Positions 27,503 through 36,791 of a stretch of DNA of 64,000 bases are shown one piece after another (position 1 is the stretch's first letter; every line of letters begins with the position of its first letter). The DNA is taken from positions 310,001 through 374,000 of the forward strand of contig NZ_SOCT01000002.1 of assembly GCF_004364435.1 (NCBI RefSeq), written 5' to 3'. Origin of the DNA: Pseudomonas sp. LP_7_YM. GTDB lineage: Bacteria > Pseudomonadota > Gammaproteobacteria > Pseudomonadales > Pseudomonadaceae. Position numbers and translations under genes: made by a program. The notes under the pieces are model-generated. The model worked only from the letters and a program-made list of their open reading frames with translations, made no database searches and was not told the origin of the DNA.

Positions 27503-27826
27503 TCAGCTAGCGCGGTTGTTACCAACACGATCAGCGCCGTCAGCAGCCAGACGGTTGGCACCCACGTGGTCGGACCCATCGGCAGCCTGACGATTATTGC
27601 CTACACGGTCAGCGCCGTCGGCAGCCAGACGGTTGGCACCCACGTGATCGGAGCCATCGGAGGCCTGACGGTAGCTGCCGGTGTGCGAGGCGTTGGTGTG
27701 AGAAGAACCGCCCTCGGCGACAACATTGCCGTTCAATACAGTATGAGTGCCCGATACCGGCAGAGCGAATGCGCTCGATGCAAGAATCGACAGACTAAAG
27801 GCAAAAACAAGGTTTGAAGTTTTCAT
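27503..27826 (-). CDS. Exported repeat peptide 1 (four 13-residue AADG-D-VG units)
   Basis: 107 residues from ATG 27826. Signal peptide MKTSNLVFAFSLSILASSAFA, then LPVSGTHTVLNG and AEGGSSHTNASHTGSY, then four units of 13: RQASDGSDHVGAN, RLAADGADRVGNN, RQAADGSDHVGAN, RLAADGADRVGNN. The units alternate, giving a 26-residue (78-bp) higher-order period that is also clear in the DNA. Similar Pseudomonas proteins have been annotated 'phage infection protein', with little evidence. D-x-V-x-N spacing could bind calcium or stack as a solenoid; this is speculation. Own promoter and terminator; paralogue at 28246. Confidence 0.75.
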   Translation of the reverse strand: MKTSNLVFAFSLSILASSAFALPVSGTHTVLNGNVVAEGGSSHTNASHTGSYRQASDGSDHVGANRLAADGADRVGNNRQAADGSDHVGANRLAADGADRVGNNRAS

Positions 27827-28197
27827 GATGTAAGCTCCACAGAAGTTCAATAATTTCTTCACTTGGGTATGGAGCGAGTTTACGCTCGCGTGTATTAAGT
27901 AGAAGTTAACAACATTGCTAATCATCATCGCTAAAAATGATAGTGAGTGGCGATGCCCGGTTTTAAAGCGCTCCAGCGGGTTTTGAGCGGGAACAGGGCA
28001 CTTGCTGTCAAAACGGTGAGACTTCAATCTTGACAAAATTATTGTCTTGTGAATTTTATTTTTTCTGGGGTAAGTGCTGGTCGCGGCGTTACTGGACAAA
28101 AAACACGCACGGGAGCGCAATTGCTGAGCGATGAAAAGGCCAGCGATGACACAAAGTGCAGCAAAATCTAGGCTTTTAACAAGGAATAGACAGCTCC
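27827..28197. other. AT-rich promoter region of repeat-peptide gene 1
   Basis: About 370 bases, distinctly AT-rich, with no gene. The part next to the gene shares blocks with the region upstream of paralogue 2: GGTATGGA, TTTAC, TTAAG, TCATC and TGATAGTG occur in the same order (27867-27948 and 28517-28592). The duplication thus included the promoter. Confidence 0.6.
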
Positions 28198-28225
28198 AAA
28201 AATTAAGCCCGGCACAAGCCGGGCT
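28198..28225 (-). terminator. Rho-independent terminator after repeat-peptide gene 2
   Basis: AGCCCGGC (28206-28213) and GCCGGGCT (28218-28225) around an ACAA loop; on the minus strand followed by TAATTTTT. Same design as the terminator of paralogue 1. Confidence 0.8.
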
Positions 28226-28245
28226 GCAAGCACAGCGCAAGACGA

Positions 28246-28476
28246 TCAGCTCACGCGATTTGCACCCACATGATCCGCACCATCAGCGGCGAGACGATTT
28301 GCACCAACATGGTCGGCACCATCAGCTGCGAGGCGACCGACATTGGTATGGGAGGCACCGTTTTCGGCAACTACGGGTGCGTTAATGTGTTGTTGCGCGT
28401 TAGTGGCCGGAAGTGCGAAAGCGCTGGAAGCCAGGATAGAGAGCGCAAGGCCGACGATCAGTTTGTGAATTTTCAT
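28246..28476 (-). CDS. Exported repeat peptide 2 (two 13-residue units)
   Basis: 76 residues from ATG 28476, with GGAG eight bases upstream. Signal peptide MKIHKLIVGLALSILASSAFA, nearly the same cleavage region as paralogue 1, then LPATNAQQHINAPVVAENGASHTNVG and two units RLAADGADHVGAN, ending RVS. It has half as many repeats as paralogue 1. Each gene has its own conserved promoter block and terminator, so this is a duplicated cassette rather than an operon. Function unknown; export to the periplasm or beyond is the safe inference. Confidence 0.72.
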   Translation of the reverse strand: MKIHKLIVGLALSILASSAFALPATNAQQHINAPVVAENGASHTNVGRLAADGADHVGANRLAADGADHVGANRVS

Positions 28477-28636
28477 GTTCGTTACTCCATCGATCAATTA
28501 GTTGTTGACTCGGTATGGAACTAACTTTACTCGGCTCTCATGTTTTAAGAAGTCAATCGCATCAGTAGCAGTCATCGTTGAAATTGATAGTGCCCAAATG
28601 CCCTGATCACTCAGCGACTTAGCTGCGATGGCAGCG

Positions 28637-28677
28637 AAAAACAGGGGCAGCCACGTGCGTGATCGCCCCTGTTTTTT
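28637..28677. terminator. Terminator of the permease gene, bidirectional
   Basis: AAAAACAGGGGC (28637-28648) pairs with GCCCCTGTTTTT (28665-28676) across a 16-base loop. T tracts on both strands. Confidence 0.85.
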
Positions 28678-28711
28678 ATGCTCGAACGCGTGGCCAGGCT
28701 AACCGCCCCTG

Positions 28712-30034
28712 TCAGTCAGTCTCGATTCGCGAATACTTGCCGGTGTCCTTCATAAACAGGTAGACCAGCAGCGAGCAGGCAATGCAGGCCGTGACGTACC
28801 AGTAGTAACCAGTCTCCATGCCAATGCTCTTGAACCACAGCGCAATGTATTCGGCGGTACCGCCGAAAATCGAAACGGTCAGGGCGTAAGGCAGGCCAAC
28901 GCCCAATGCACGGATTTCGGTCGGGAAGAGTTCCGCCTTCACCACGGCGTTGATCGAAGTATAGCCACTGACGATGATCAGTGCCGCCATGATCAGAAAG
29001 AACGCACCCCACCACGACTGGATCGTGTGCAGCGTGGTCAGGATCGGCACGGTAAACAGCGTACCCAGCACGCCAAAGGCGATGAGGATAGGACGACGAC
29101 CAACCTTGTCGGACAGCGCCCCCACCACCGGCTGCAGCACCATGAACAGAAACAGCGTGGCGGCGGAAATGGTGGTGGAGTCAGTGATGCTCATGCCGAC
29201 CGTATTCACCAGGTATTTCTGCATGTACGTGGTGTAGGTGTAGAAGGCCAGGGTGCCGCCCATGGTCAGGCCAACCACGGTCATCAGTTCCTTGGGGTGA
29301 CGCATCAAAGTGCGCATCAGGCTTTCTTTTGGCGCTTCTTTCTTTTTGGTGAAGGATTCGGTTTCTTCCATACCGCGACGCAGAAACAGCGCGACGACTG
29401 CGCACAACGCGCCGATGGCGAACGGAACACGCCAGCCCCACGCGTTCAGTTGCTCGGTGGTGAGGGTCTGTTGCAGCACGATCAGTACACCCAGCGCGAT
29501 GAGCTGACCGGAAATCAGGGTCACATATTGAAAGCTGGAGTAGAAACCCCGGCTCTTCTTGGTCGCCATTTCGCTGAGATAGGTGGCCGAAGTGCCGTAT
29601 TCGCCGCCTACGGACAGCCCTTGCAGCAGGCGCGCAAGCACCAGCAGGATGGGGGCGCCGACGCCGATGGTTTCATAGCCGGGTGTCAGGGCGATGATCA
29701 GGGAGCCGAAGCACATCAGCAGAACGGATGCCATCAGCGCGGCCTTGCGGCCTTTGCGGTCCGCGTACAAGCCCATCAGCCAGCCGCCGATTGGACGCAT
29801 CAGAAAGCCCACGGCGAAAATCGCGGCAGTGTTGAGCAACTGAGCTGTGGTGTCGCCCTTGGGAAAGAAGGCTTTAGCGAAATAGAGCGAGAAGGCAGCG
29901 TAGACGTACCAGTCATACCACTCGACCATGTTACCGACCGAACCGCTGAAAATGGATTTGAGGCGACTTCCGGTGGTTTTTTCGGCGACGGGCACGGCAG
30001 CCGATCCGTTGGACACAGAGTTGGGGATAGCCAT
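28712..30034 (-). CDS. MFS dicarboxylate (alpha-ketoglutarate-type) permease
   Basis: 440 residues, MHS/KgtP branch of the major facilitator superfamily, about 12 helices. [72 protein letters not shown] and ALSDKVGRRP are the family motifs. Preceded by a sigma-54 promoter and followed upstream by a DctD/MifR-like sigma-54 activator with its kinase, the arrangement expected for an inducible C4/C5-dicarboxylate importer. P. aeruginosa PA5530, driven by MifSR, imports alpha-ketoglutarate; this is the likely equivalent. Substrate is inferred. Confidence 0.85.
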   Translation of the reverse strand: MAIPNSVSNGSAAVPVAEKTTGSRLKSIFSGSVGNMVEWYDWYVYAAFSLYFAKAFFPKGDTTAQLLNTAAIFAVGFLMRPIGGWLMGLYADRKGRKAALMASVLLMCFGSLIIALTPGYETIGVGAPILLVLARLLQGLSVGGEYGTSATYLSEMATKKSRGFYSSFQYVTLISGQLIALGVLIVLQQTLTTEQLNAWGWRVPFAIGALCAVVALFLRRGMEETESFTKKKEAPKESLMRTLMRHPKELMTVVGLTMGGTLAFYTYTTYMQKYLVNTVGMSITDSTTISAATLFLFMVLQPVVGALSDKVGRRPILIAFGVLGTLFTVPILTTLHTIQSWWGAFFLIMAALIIVSGYTSINAVVKAELFPTEIRALGVGLPYALTVSIFGGTAEYIALWFKSIGMETGYYWYVTACIACSLLVYLFMKDTGKYSRIETD

Positions 30035-30094
30035 TGGTTTTCCTGCAGGTCATTGTTGTTAGAGGGACCGCCGATGCGGTCTGCCGACAGTGAT

Positions 30095-30112
30095 AGCAGG
30101 AGCTGTGCCAAA
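30095..30112 (-). promoter_or_regulatory. Sigma-54 promoter of the permease gene
   Basis: On the minus strand TTTGGCACAGCTCCTGCT gives the -24 GG and -12 GC elements exactly ten bases apart (consensus TGGCAC-N5-TTGCT). It lies 61-78 bases before the ATG. The adjacent response regulator has the GAFTGA-containing AAA+ domain that activates sigma-54 polymerase. Confidence 0.85.
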
Positions 30113-30141
30113 GTCTGATAGGCCCGGTTTAGAGGGGGTTT

Positions 30142-30181
30142 CCTGGCACCTATAAGCGGAAATCCGCTTATAGGTGCCAGG
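30142..30181. promoter_or_regulatory. 40-bp perfect palindrome, probable enhancer of the sigma-54 promoter
   Basis: CCTGGCACCTATAAGCGGA (30142-30160) and its exact inverse TCCGCTTATAGGTGCCAGG (30163-30181) are separated by AA. It starts 30 bases upstream of the -24 element. Enhancer-binding proteins of the NtrC/DctD class bind dyads upstream of their promoters, so this is the best candidate site for the neighbouring regulator. No T tract follows, and it is not within a transcript of any known gene, which argues against a terminator. Confidence 0.65.
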
Positions 30182-30367
30182 GCGGTGAGCGGAAAATTGC
30201 TGATGGAGGTTGCGGAACTGATGTTTCACCTGGCCCTGCGCAAGGACGGTGCTCCCCGGCAAGCCACCGATTTACAGTGGACGCATAACCTGTAGCAGAG
30301 GTCCGAAGTTACGAAGGCCGAGAATGCGTATATCTGGTTACGATGTTTCGGGTCACCAGCAAGGCGC

Positions 30368-31717
30368 CTATTGTTGGTGTGTGCTGTTCTCGGAAACGAA
30401 ATCCTCGCGCACCAACCCATGGCGCTGCATCTTTTCGTTCAGGGTGCGACGCGGCAATTGCAGTTCGTTCAACACAGCCTTGATATCACCTTTGTGTCGG
30501 GCCAATGCCGAACGCAGGCAGTGCGCTTCGAATGCTTCCTGCTGCGCCACCAGTGACTGTCCTGCAGGCAGCTCGACAGAAACAGGGTTCTCCAGCCCAA
30601 GCACCTGCCGCTCCGCAGCATTGGCCAGTTCGCGGACGTTGCCGGGCCAGTCCTGGCTCAATAGGTGACTCAATTGGCCACCGCTGAGAATAGGTGCGGC
30701 GCGCCCCAAACGTTCTGCAGATTGGCGCGAGAAATGCGCGAACAACAGTGGAATGTCTTCACGACGTTCACGCAAGGGCGGCAGGCGCAGTTCAGCGATG
30801 TTCAAGCGATAGGCAAGGTCTTCGCGAAAACGGCCTGCCCGGGCTTGCTCTAGCAGATCGGGTTTGGTGGCGGCGATGATGCGCAAGTCGACATCGATGC
30901 TTTGGTTCGAACCCAGCCGCTCCAGTCGCCGCTCTTGAATCACCCGCAGCAGCTTCACTTGCTGGGCCAGCGGCATACTTTCGATTTCGTCGAGAAACAG
31001 CGTGCCACCGTCAGCGAATTCGAGCTTGCCGATACGCTTGCCCTGAGCGCCGGTGAACGCACCACTTTCATGACCGAACAGCTCCGCCTCGAACAGCTGT
31101 TCGGGAATGGCGGCGCAGTTGACCGCCACGAACGGTTTCTTCGCCCGGGGACCGAAGTCGTGCAGGCAGCGAGCGACCATCTCTTTACCGCTCCCGGTTT
31201 CGCCGCGAATCAGCACGTTGACCGGCAACTGCGCCAGCTCCAGCACCTGACGTCGCAGGGTTTGCATCATGGGCGAAAGGCCTAGCAGCGTGGCATCGAG
31301 TCGGGTGCGGGTGTCGGTCTGCAGGTGCAGGCGGCGGTTTTCCAGGACCAGTGCGCGTTTTTCCAGAGCGCGGCCCAGGCTGCCCAGCAGCGTCTGCGGG
31401 GTGAAGGGCTTTTCAAGAAAATCATAGGCACCGTCGCGCATGGCTTCGACCGCCATCGGCACGTCACCATGACCGGTGAGCAGAATGACCGGCAGATCGG
31501 CGTCGCGGGTCTGCAGTTCGGCGAGCAGGTCCAGGCCGCTCATGCCGGGCATGCGCACATCGGTAAGAACCACCCCCGCAAAATGCTCCGGCAGGTTCGC
31601 CAGACAATCCTCAGCGCGGCTGTAGAGTTGCACGACAAAGCCGGACAGCGACAGCCACTGCTCCACTGCCTCGCGGATGGGCGCTTCGTCATCGACCACA
31701 ATCACCGAATTCAGCAT
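30368..31717 (-). CDS. Sigma-54-dependent response regulator, DctD/MifR-like
   Basis: 449 residues. Receiver domain (VIVVDDEAPIREAV; phospho-acceptor in VVLTDVRMPGMSG about residue 53; KPFTP lysine about 104), AAA+ domain with Walker A GETGSGKE, the sigma-54 contact loop ESGAFTGAQ, Walker B GGTLFLDEIE, and a Fis-type HTH at the C-terminus (GDIKAVLNELQLPRRTLNEKMQRHG). Three bases after its kinase gene. By position it should activate the permease gene from the palindrome upstream of the sigma-54 promoter. Confidence 0.9.
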   Translation of the reverse strand: MLNSVIVVDDEAPIREAVEQWLSLSGFVVQLYSRAEDCLANLPEHFAGVVLTDVRMPGMSGLDLLAELQTRDADLPVILLTGHGDVPMAVEAMRDGAYDFLEKPFTPQTLLGSLGRALEKRALVLENRRLHLQTDTRTRLDATLLGLSPMMQTLRRQVLELAQLPVNVLIRGETGSGKEMVARCLHDFGPRAKKPFVAVNCAAIPEQLFEAELFGHESGAFTGAQGKRIGKLEFADGGTLFLDEIESMPLAQQVKLLRVIQERRLERLGSNQSIDVDLRIIAATKPDLLEQARAGRFREDLAYRLNIAELRLPPLRERREDIPLLFAHFSRQSAERLGRAAPILSGGQLSHLLSQDWPGNVRELANAAERQVLGLENPVSVELPAGQSLVAQQEAFEAHCLRSALARHKGDIKAVLNELQLPRRTLNEKMQRHGLVREDFVSENSTHQQ

Positions 31718-31720
31718 GGG

Positions 31721-33466
31721 TTAGGCCTCCGCAGCCTTGGGCAGACAAAAAAAGAACTGCGCACCATTGTCCAGGTTCTCTGCGCTCAAACGACCCCCCA
31801 GTTCATGAACGATGGCGTAGGACACCGCCAGCCCCAGGCCAAGTCCGTCACCCACGGCTTTGGTGGTAAAAAACGGATCGAAAATATTCGCCAGATGGGT
31901 GTCGGCAATCCCTCCACCACTGTCCGTCACACAAAGCCGCCAGTTGTCGTTTTGCTCTTCGACACGGATTTCCAGGCGCCTGAGCGGTTTATCGCGCATC
32001 GCATCCAGTGCATTGCGCAGCAGGTTGATCAGCACCTGTTCAAGGCGGATGGCATCCCCGCGCACCCAGGCCGGGCGGCTCAGGTCCAGCACGCAACTGA
32101 CCCGCTCTTCGCGGATCCGGGCATCCAGCAGCAACAGCGCTGCATCCACCACGCAGGCCAGGTCCAGTCGTTCGCGCAACCCGCTTGGGCTTTTGCGGGC
32201 GAAGGTTTTTAGATGGCCGGTCAGAGCTGCCATGCGGCTCAATTGCTGGTCGAGCAGGGCCAGAGCCTTGTAGGCATCGTCAACGCGGCCATGATCGAGC
32301 AGCAGGCGCAGGGTCGCCAACTGCATACGCTGGGCAGTCAGCGGCTGATTGATTTCGTGGGCCAGCGCTGCCGACATCTGCCCCAAGGCCGCCAGTTTGG
32401 TCGACTGCACCAAGCCGTCCTGTGCGGTCTGCAGAGCGCGGGTGCGCGCTTCCACCAGCTGCTCCAGTTCTTCGCGGCTGCGCTGACGCAAACGTGCCAG
32501 ACGCCAGCGCTGATACAGGAACAAGCCGAGGAAGACCAGCGTCAGCCAGGTGCCCGCTGCAGCCAATGCGGCGTTGCGGACGTCTTCGGAAGCCGGCTGG
32601 GGTTTGCGCAGCAGATGCAACGTCCAGCCTTCCGGTTGCAGCGGCAGCGACTGCCAAAGGTAATCGGCGGTACCGTCCGGGGCCACCACTTGGCTCAAGT
32701 GGCTGTGGGCGTTGAAGGTGCGCAGCGGCTGTTGAATCAGGGGCGTCAGCGGTTGTTTGTCATATTGGCGGGTGCTGCTCAACTCGGCGCGGTCCTGTTC
32801 GGACAGGGGCTCAAGCGCGCGATAGCGCCAGCCGGGCTGATTGGCGATGAAGACGATGCCCTTGGCATCGCTGACCAGCAGCAGGTCGTCACCTTGTGCC
32901 CAGGTGTGTTCCAGATCGGGAAACTCCAGCTTGACCACCATCGCGCCGATGAACTGCCCGGCATCATCGCGCACAGCACTGGATAGAAAGTACCCGGCAA
33001 TCCCGCTGGTCACACCCACGGCATAGAAACGCCCGACGCCATTGGCTCTGGTCTGGGTGAAATAGGGACGGAAACCATAGTTGTGACCGACATAACTGCT
33101 GGGCAGGCGCCAGTTGCTGGCACCGATTGCCAACCCGTTACGGTCGAGCAGTTCCAGGGTCGAGGAGTGCGCGGCGCCGTTGATCTGCTCCAGTTTCAGG
33201 TTGAGTGCCTGGGTGGTCTCGGCGCTGACCGCGCCCTTGAGCGCTTCTCGCAGCTGTGGGTCCAGTGCCAGCACGGCAGGCAGTGCGCGGTAGCGTTCGA
33301 TCAGGGTTTGCAGGGTATTGGCGTACAGCGACAGCTGGTCCTGCGCTCGTGCGGCGTCGTCTTCGATGGAATGGCGTTGCGCCTGATGCATCGCCAGCGT
33401 CGCCGCAACGAGCGCGCCAGCAAGGATCAGCAGCGTATACAGGGCGAGGCGGGCGAAGCGGGGCAT
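31721..33466 (-). CDS. Sensor histidine kinase, DctB/MifS-like
   Basis: 581 residues. One N-terminal membrane helix ([20 protein letters not shown]), a large periplasmic Cache-type sensor of about 260 residues (with [26 protein letters not shown], typical of DctB), a second helix near 300, a short coiled coil, then HisKA with [30 protein letters not shown] and HATPase with [14 protein letters not shown] and [12 protein letters not shown]. The periplasmic domain senses a dicarboxylate directly in this family. First gene of the kinase-regulator operon. Confidence 0.9.
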   Translation of the reverse strand: MPRFARLALYTLLILAGALVAATLAMHQAQRHSIEDDAARAQDQLSLYANTLQTLIERYRALPAVLALDPQLREALKGAVSAETTQALNLKLEQINGAAHSSTLELLDRNGLAIGASNWRLPSSYVGHNYGFRPYFTQTRANGVGRFYAVGVTSGIAGYFLSSAVRDDAGQFIGAMVVKLEFPDLEHTWAQGDDLLLVSDAKGIVFIANQPGWRYRALEPLSEQDRAELSSTRQYDKQPLTPLIQQPLRTFNAHSHLSQVVAPDGTADYLWQSLPLQPEGWTLHLLRKPQPASEDVRNAALAAAGTWLTLVFLGLFLYQRWRLARLRQRSREELEQLVEARTRALQTAQDGLVQSTKLAALGQMSAALAHEINQPLTAQRMQLATLRLLLDHGRVDDAYKALALLDQQLSRMAALTGHLKTFARKSPSGLRERLDLACVVDAALLLLDARIREERVSCVLDLSRPAWVRGDAIRLEQVLINLLRNALDAMRDKPLRRLEIRVEEQNDNWRLCVTDSGGGIADTHLANIFDPFFTTKAVGDGLGLGLAVSYAIVHELGGRLSAENLDNGAQFFFCLPKAAEA

Positions 33467-33514
33467 GGCGGATGGCCTATCTTCCTGACGGGACTGACAC
33501 AGGGGGTGACGCCA

Positions 33515-33550
33515 GTCCCTGTGGGGGCGAGCTTGCTCGCGAGAGGCGCG
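33515..33550. repeat. Pseudomonas REP sequence
   Basis: GGGGGCGAGCTTGCTCGCGAG is the familiar Pseudomonas REP core, with GCGAGC/GCTCGC inverted arms. It lies between the 5' end of the kinase gene and the 3' end of bglX. Confidence 0.7.
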
Positions 33551-33585
33551 GCGCAGCCGTTACCAGCGCGCCGCCCCGGGGCCGT

Positions 33586-35886
33586 TTACAGCAAATTGAA
33601 CGTCGTCTCCTTAACATCCTCGGAATCCAGGCCAATCATCAGCTTGAATTCACCCGCTTCAGCGGCGTACTGGAGCGACGGGTTGAAGAACTTCAGGTCT
33701 TGCTCGGTCACAGTAAAGCTCACGTCTTTCTCTTCGCCGGGCTTGAGCATGATTTTCTGAAAGTTCTTCAGCTCTTTCACCGGACGACTCAGCGAAGCGG
33801 CCACATCGCGCAGATACAGCTGAACCACGGTTTCGCCTGCCACTTTGCCGGTGTTCTTGACCTGAACCGTGGCGGTGATCTTGTCCTTGCGGGACATCTT
33901 GTTGACCGACAGAACGATGTCCGAGACGCTGAATTGCGTGTAGCTCAGCCCGTAGCCGAACGGGAACAGCGGACTGGTCGGCTCCTCGAAGTAGTTGGAG
34001 GTGTAGTTCGAATCGTTTGGACGATACGGCCGGCCGGTGTTCAGATGGTTGTAGTACGCCGGCACCTGACCCACGGAGCGGGGGAAGGTCATCGGCAGCT
34101 TGCCAGAGGGGTTGTAGTCGCCGAACAGGACGTCCGCCAGCGCGTTACCGCCCTCGGTACCGAGGAACCAGCTCTCGACCATCGCATCGGCCTGCTTGTT
34201 CTCCTCGCCCAGCGCCAGCGGTCGCCCGTTCATCAGCACGATGACCAGCGGTTTGCCGGTGGCCTTGAGGGCCTTGATCAGATCACGCTGACGGCCCGGA
34301 AGCACCAAATCCACGCGGCTTGCCGCTTCGTGGGACATGTTGCGTGACTCGCCCACGACCGCAACGATTACATCCGACTGCTGCGCGACCTTGACCGCTT
34401 CGTCGATCATCTCCTGCTCGGGACGCCCATCGATGTGCAGCTGATCTTCCATCTTGTCCAGATAAGTGATGGCTTCCTGGTTATCGGTGATATTGGAGCC
34501 AGGGGCATAGAGGATTTTCGCCTTGTCGCCGACAGCGTTCGCCAGACCGTCATAGGCGCTGACCGTCTGCCGCGCCAGACCGGCTCCGGACCAGCTGCCG
34601 AGCATGTCCACCGAGCTTTTCGCCAGCGGGCCGATCACCGCGATGGTGCCTTGTTTCTTCAGCGGCAGGGTCTCGTTCTCGTTCTTGAGCAATACCACGC
34701 TGCGTCGTGCGACATCTCGCGCTTCGGCGCGGTGCAGGCGGTTCTCGGCGTTGCGGTCGGCCGGGTCGTCCACGGCTGCACCGATGCGCAGGTAAGGGTT
34801 GGCGAACAGCCCCATATCCCATTTTGCCCCGAGCACTTCACGCACGGCGTTATCGACTTCCTTGACCGAGACTTCGCCGCTCTTGACCAGGGCGGGAAGT
34901 TCTTCGCCGTACGCCTTGTCGTTCATGCTGAGGTCCACGCCGGCCTTGATCGCCAGCTTGGCTGCCTCGCGAAAGTCTTTGGCGACGCCGTGATCGATCA
35001 GCTCTTTGATCGCGCCATGGTCGCTGATGGTCACGCCCTTGAAGCCCCAGTCCCTGCGCAGTACATCCTGCAGCAGCCAGGCGTTGGACGTGGATGGCAC
35101 GCCATTGATCGCATTCAGCGCCACCATCACACCGCCGGCGCCGGCATCGATGGCTGCACGGTAGGGCGGCAGGTAATCCTGCTGCATGCGCACCGGGCTC
35201 ATGTCGACGGTGTTGTAGTCGCGACCGCCTTCGACCGCGCCATACAAGGCGAAGTGCTTGACTGCGGCCATGATGCTGTTGGCTGCCTGGGTGCTGGTGC
35301 CCTGAAAGGCGCGAGTCATGGTGGCGGAGAGCTGTGATACCAGATAGGTGTCTTCGCCGAAGCCTTCCGAGCTGCGGCCCCAGCGGGCATCACGCGTAAT
35401 GTCGACCATTGGCGCGAAGGTCATGTCCACGCCATCGGCTGCGGTTTCAACTGCCGAAACCCGGCCCGCGCGGGTGACAGCATCCATGTCCCAGGTCGAT
35501 GCCAGACCCAGGCTGATCGGGAAAATGGTGCGTTGGCCGTGCACCACGTCATAGGCGAAGAACATCGGGATCTTCGTGCGGCTGTGGGCGACGGCGGCGT
35601 CCTGCATGGCGCGGTTGTCAGGCAGCAGGACCGAGTTGAAGGTGCCACCGATCCGGCCGGCCGCGATTTCCTTGACGATTTCGGACTTCGGCATCTCAGG
35701 CCCTATGCTGATCAGGCGCAGTTGCCCGATCTTTTCATCGAGGGTCATCTGCTTCATCAGGTTGGAGATGAATGCATTCTTGGCTTGCAGCGTTGAGGTA
35801 TTTCTGGCGGGGGTGACAGCGGTTTCAGCCCAGGCGGACTGACTGGCCAACCCAATGACTATACTCAGCAAACACAGCTTATTCAT
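33586..35886 (-). CDS. bglX: Periplasmic beta-glucosidase BglX (GH3)
   Basis: 766 residues from ATG 35886, giving a clean signal peptide MNKLCLLSIVIGLASQSAWA; the frame opens five codons earlier at a TTG. Glycoside hydrolase family 3 in order: N-terminal barrel with TFAPMVDITRDARWGRSSEGFGEDTYL and the nucleophile aspartate in KGVTISDHGAIKEL (about residue 285), C-terminal GH3 domain, and a fibronectin-III-like domain (VQVKNTGKVAGETVVQLYLRD) at the end. It releases glucose from cello-oligosaccharides or plant beta-glucosides in the periplasm. Confidence 0.93.
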   Translation of the reverse strand: MNKLCLLSIVIGLASQSAWAETAVTPARNTSTLQAKNAFISNLMKQMTLDEKIGQLRLISIGPEMPKSEIVKEIAAGRIGGTFNSVLLPDNRAMQDAAVAHSRTKIPMFFAYDVVHGQRTIFPISLGLASTWDMDAVTRAGRVSAVETAADGVDMTFAPMVDITRDARWGRSSEGFGEDTYLVSQLSATMTRAFQGTSTQAANSIMAAVKHFALYGAVEGGRDYNTVDMSPVRMQQDYLPPYRAAIDAGAGGVMVALNAINGVPSTSNAWLLQDVLRRDWGFKGVTISDHGAIKELIDHGVAKDFREAAKLAIKAGVDLSMNDKAYGEELPALVKSGEVSVKEVDNAVREVLGAKWDMGLFANPYLRIGAAVDDPADRNAENRLHRAEARDVARRSVVLLKNENETLPLKKQGTIAVIGPLAKSSVDMLGSWSGAGLARQTVSAYDGLANAVGDKAKILYAPGSNITDNQEAITYLDKMEDQLHIDGRPEQEMIDEAVKVAQQSDVIVAVVGESRNMSHEAASRVDLVLPGRQRDLIKALKATGKPLVIVLMNGRPLALGEENKQADAMVESWFLGTEGGNALADVLFGDYNPSGKLPMTFPRSVGQVPAYYNHLNTGRPYRPNDSNYTSNYFEEPTSPLFPFGYGLSYTQFSVSDIVLSVNKMSRKDKITATVQVKNTGKVAGETVVQLYLRDVAASLSRPVKELKNFQKIMLKPGEEKDVSFTVTEQDLKFFNPSLQYAAEAGEFKLMIGLDSEDVKETTFNLL

Positions 35887-36167
35887 GAATGATTTTCTCA
35901 AGGCGCTGGCCGGTAACTCGCGCGGATTACCGGGCGGCCTTTGTTTTTGGTGTGAGACCTTTGGTTTTTATTGTCATCAGGACGAGATGGTCGCTGAACT
36001 CCTGACGCATCCAGGCATCAGTAGCGCAGCGAGTTTTATCCGATTGCTGCTGGGCAATCCAGAGCCTGGTGACGTAATGGGCGAAGATTATGCCGGGGAT
36101 CGTCCGATTTGGCTAAAGTCATGTCTGACGCGGTGACCAACAGAGAACACCAAGGAGTGTGCAAGCC

Positions 36168-36791
36168 ATGCAAATAGAGCGTTACGGACACATTCGGGGC
36201 AGTCGTTACAACTTTTCGCTGACACTGCTGATGCTGCTGAGCCTGTTTTTGTCCGGTTGCGGCATCAACAATATCCCCACCTATGATGAACAGGTGAAGG
36301 CCGCGTGGGCGCAGGTGCAGAACCAGTATCAGCGCCGGGCCGACCTGATTCCCAATCTGGTGGAGACCGTCAAGGGTTACGCCAAACAGGAACAGGCGAC
36401 CCTGACTGCAGTGATCGAAGCGCGTGCCAAGGCCACCTCGATCCAGGTTGACGCCAGCACCTTGAACGATCCTGCCAAGCTCAAGCAGTTCCAGGACGCA
36501 CAAGGCCAGCTTACCGGCGCCTTGAGCCGATTGATGGTGGTGTCGGAACGCTACCCGGATCTGAAGTCCAACCAGAACTTCCTGTCGTTGCAGTCGCAGC
36601 TTGAGGGAACGGAAAACCGGATTGCGGTCGCCCGCCGTGACTTCATTGCTGCGGTCGAGAAATACAACACGGAGATCCGTACCTTCCCGGGCCGTCTGTG
36701 GCATACGGTGATGTACAGCGATCTGCCGATTCGCCCGAACTTCGAAGCGACCGCCGCTGGCGCCGATAAGGCGCCGGAAGTGAAATTCTGA
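36168..36791 (+). CDS. LemA-family membrane lipoprotein
   Basis: 207 residues from ATG 36168 (AAGGAG upstream with an eleven-base gap; a GTG at 36159 is too close to it). Hydrophobic segment ending LFLSGCGINNIP gives a lipobox cysteine at about residue 28. The LemA helical-bundle signature follows: NQYQRRADLIPNLVETVKGYAKQEQATLTAVIEARA. This is the Listeria-type LemA family, unrelated to the P. syringae kinase once called LemA (GacS). First of three genes with two TPM-domain proteins, a common partnership of unknown function. Confidence 0.9.
   Translation: MQIERYGHIRGSRYNFSLTLLMLLSLFLSGCGINNIPTYDEQVKAAWAQVQNQYQRRADLIPNLVETVKGYAKQEQATLTAVIEARAKATSIQVDASTLNDPAKLKQFQDAQGQLTGALSRLMVVSERYPDLKSNQNFLSLQSQLEGTENRIAVARRDFIAAVEKYNTEIRTFPGRLWHTVMYSDLPIRPNFEATAAGADKAPEVKF

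Noticed and set aside
27226..27579. N-terminal extension of the flavin reductase frame
   Set aside because: No ribosome site, no family similarity, and it overlaps the terminator of the neighbouring repeat-peptide gene.
27503..28476. Possible CRISPR-like array because of regular repeats
   Set aside because: The periodicity (39/78 bp) is continuous protein-coding sequence without unique spacers; no cas genes are present anywhere in the window.
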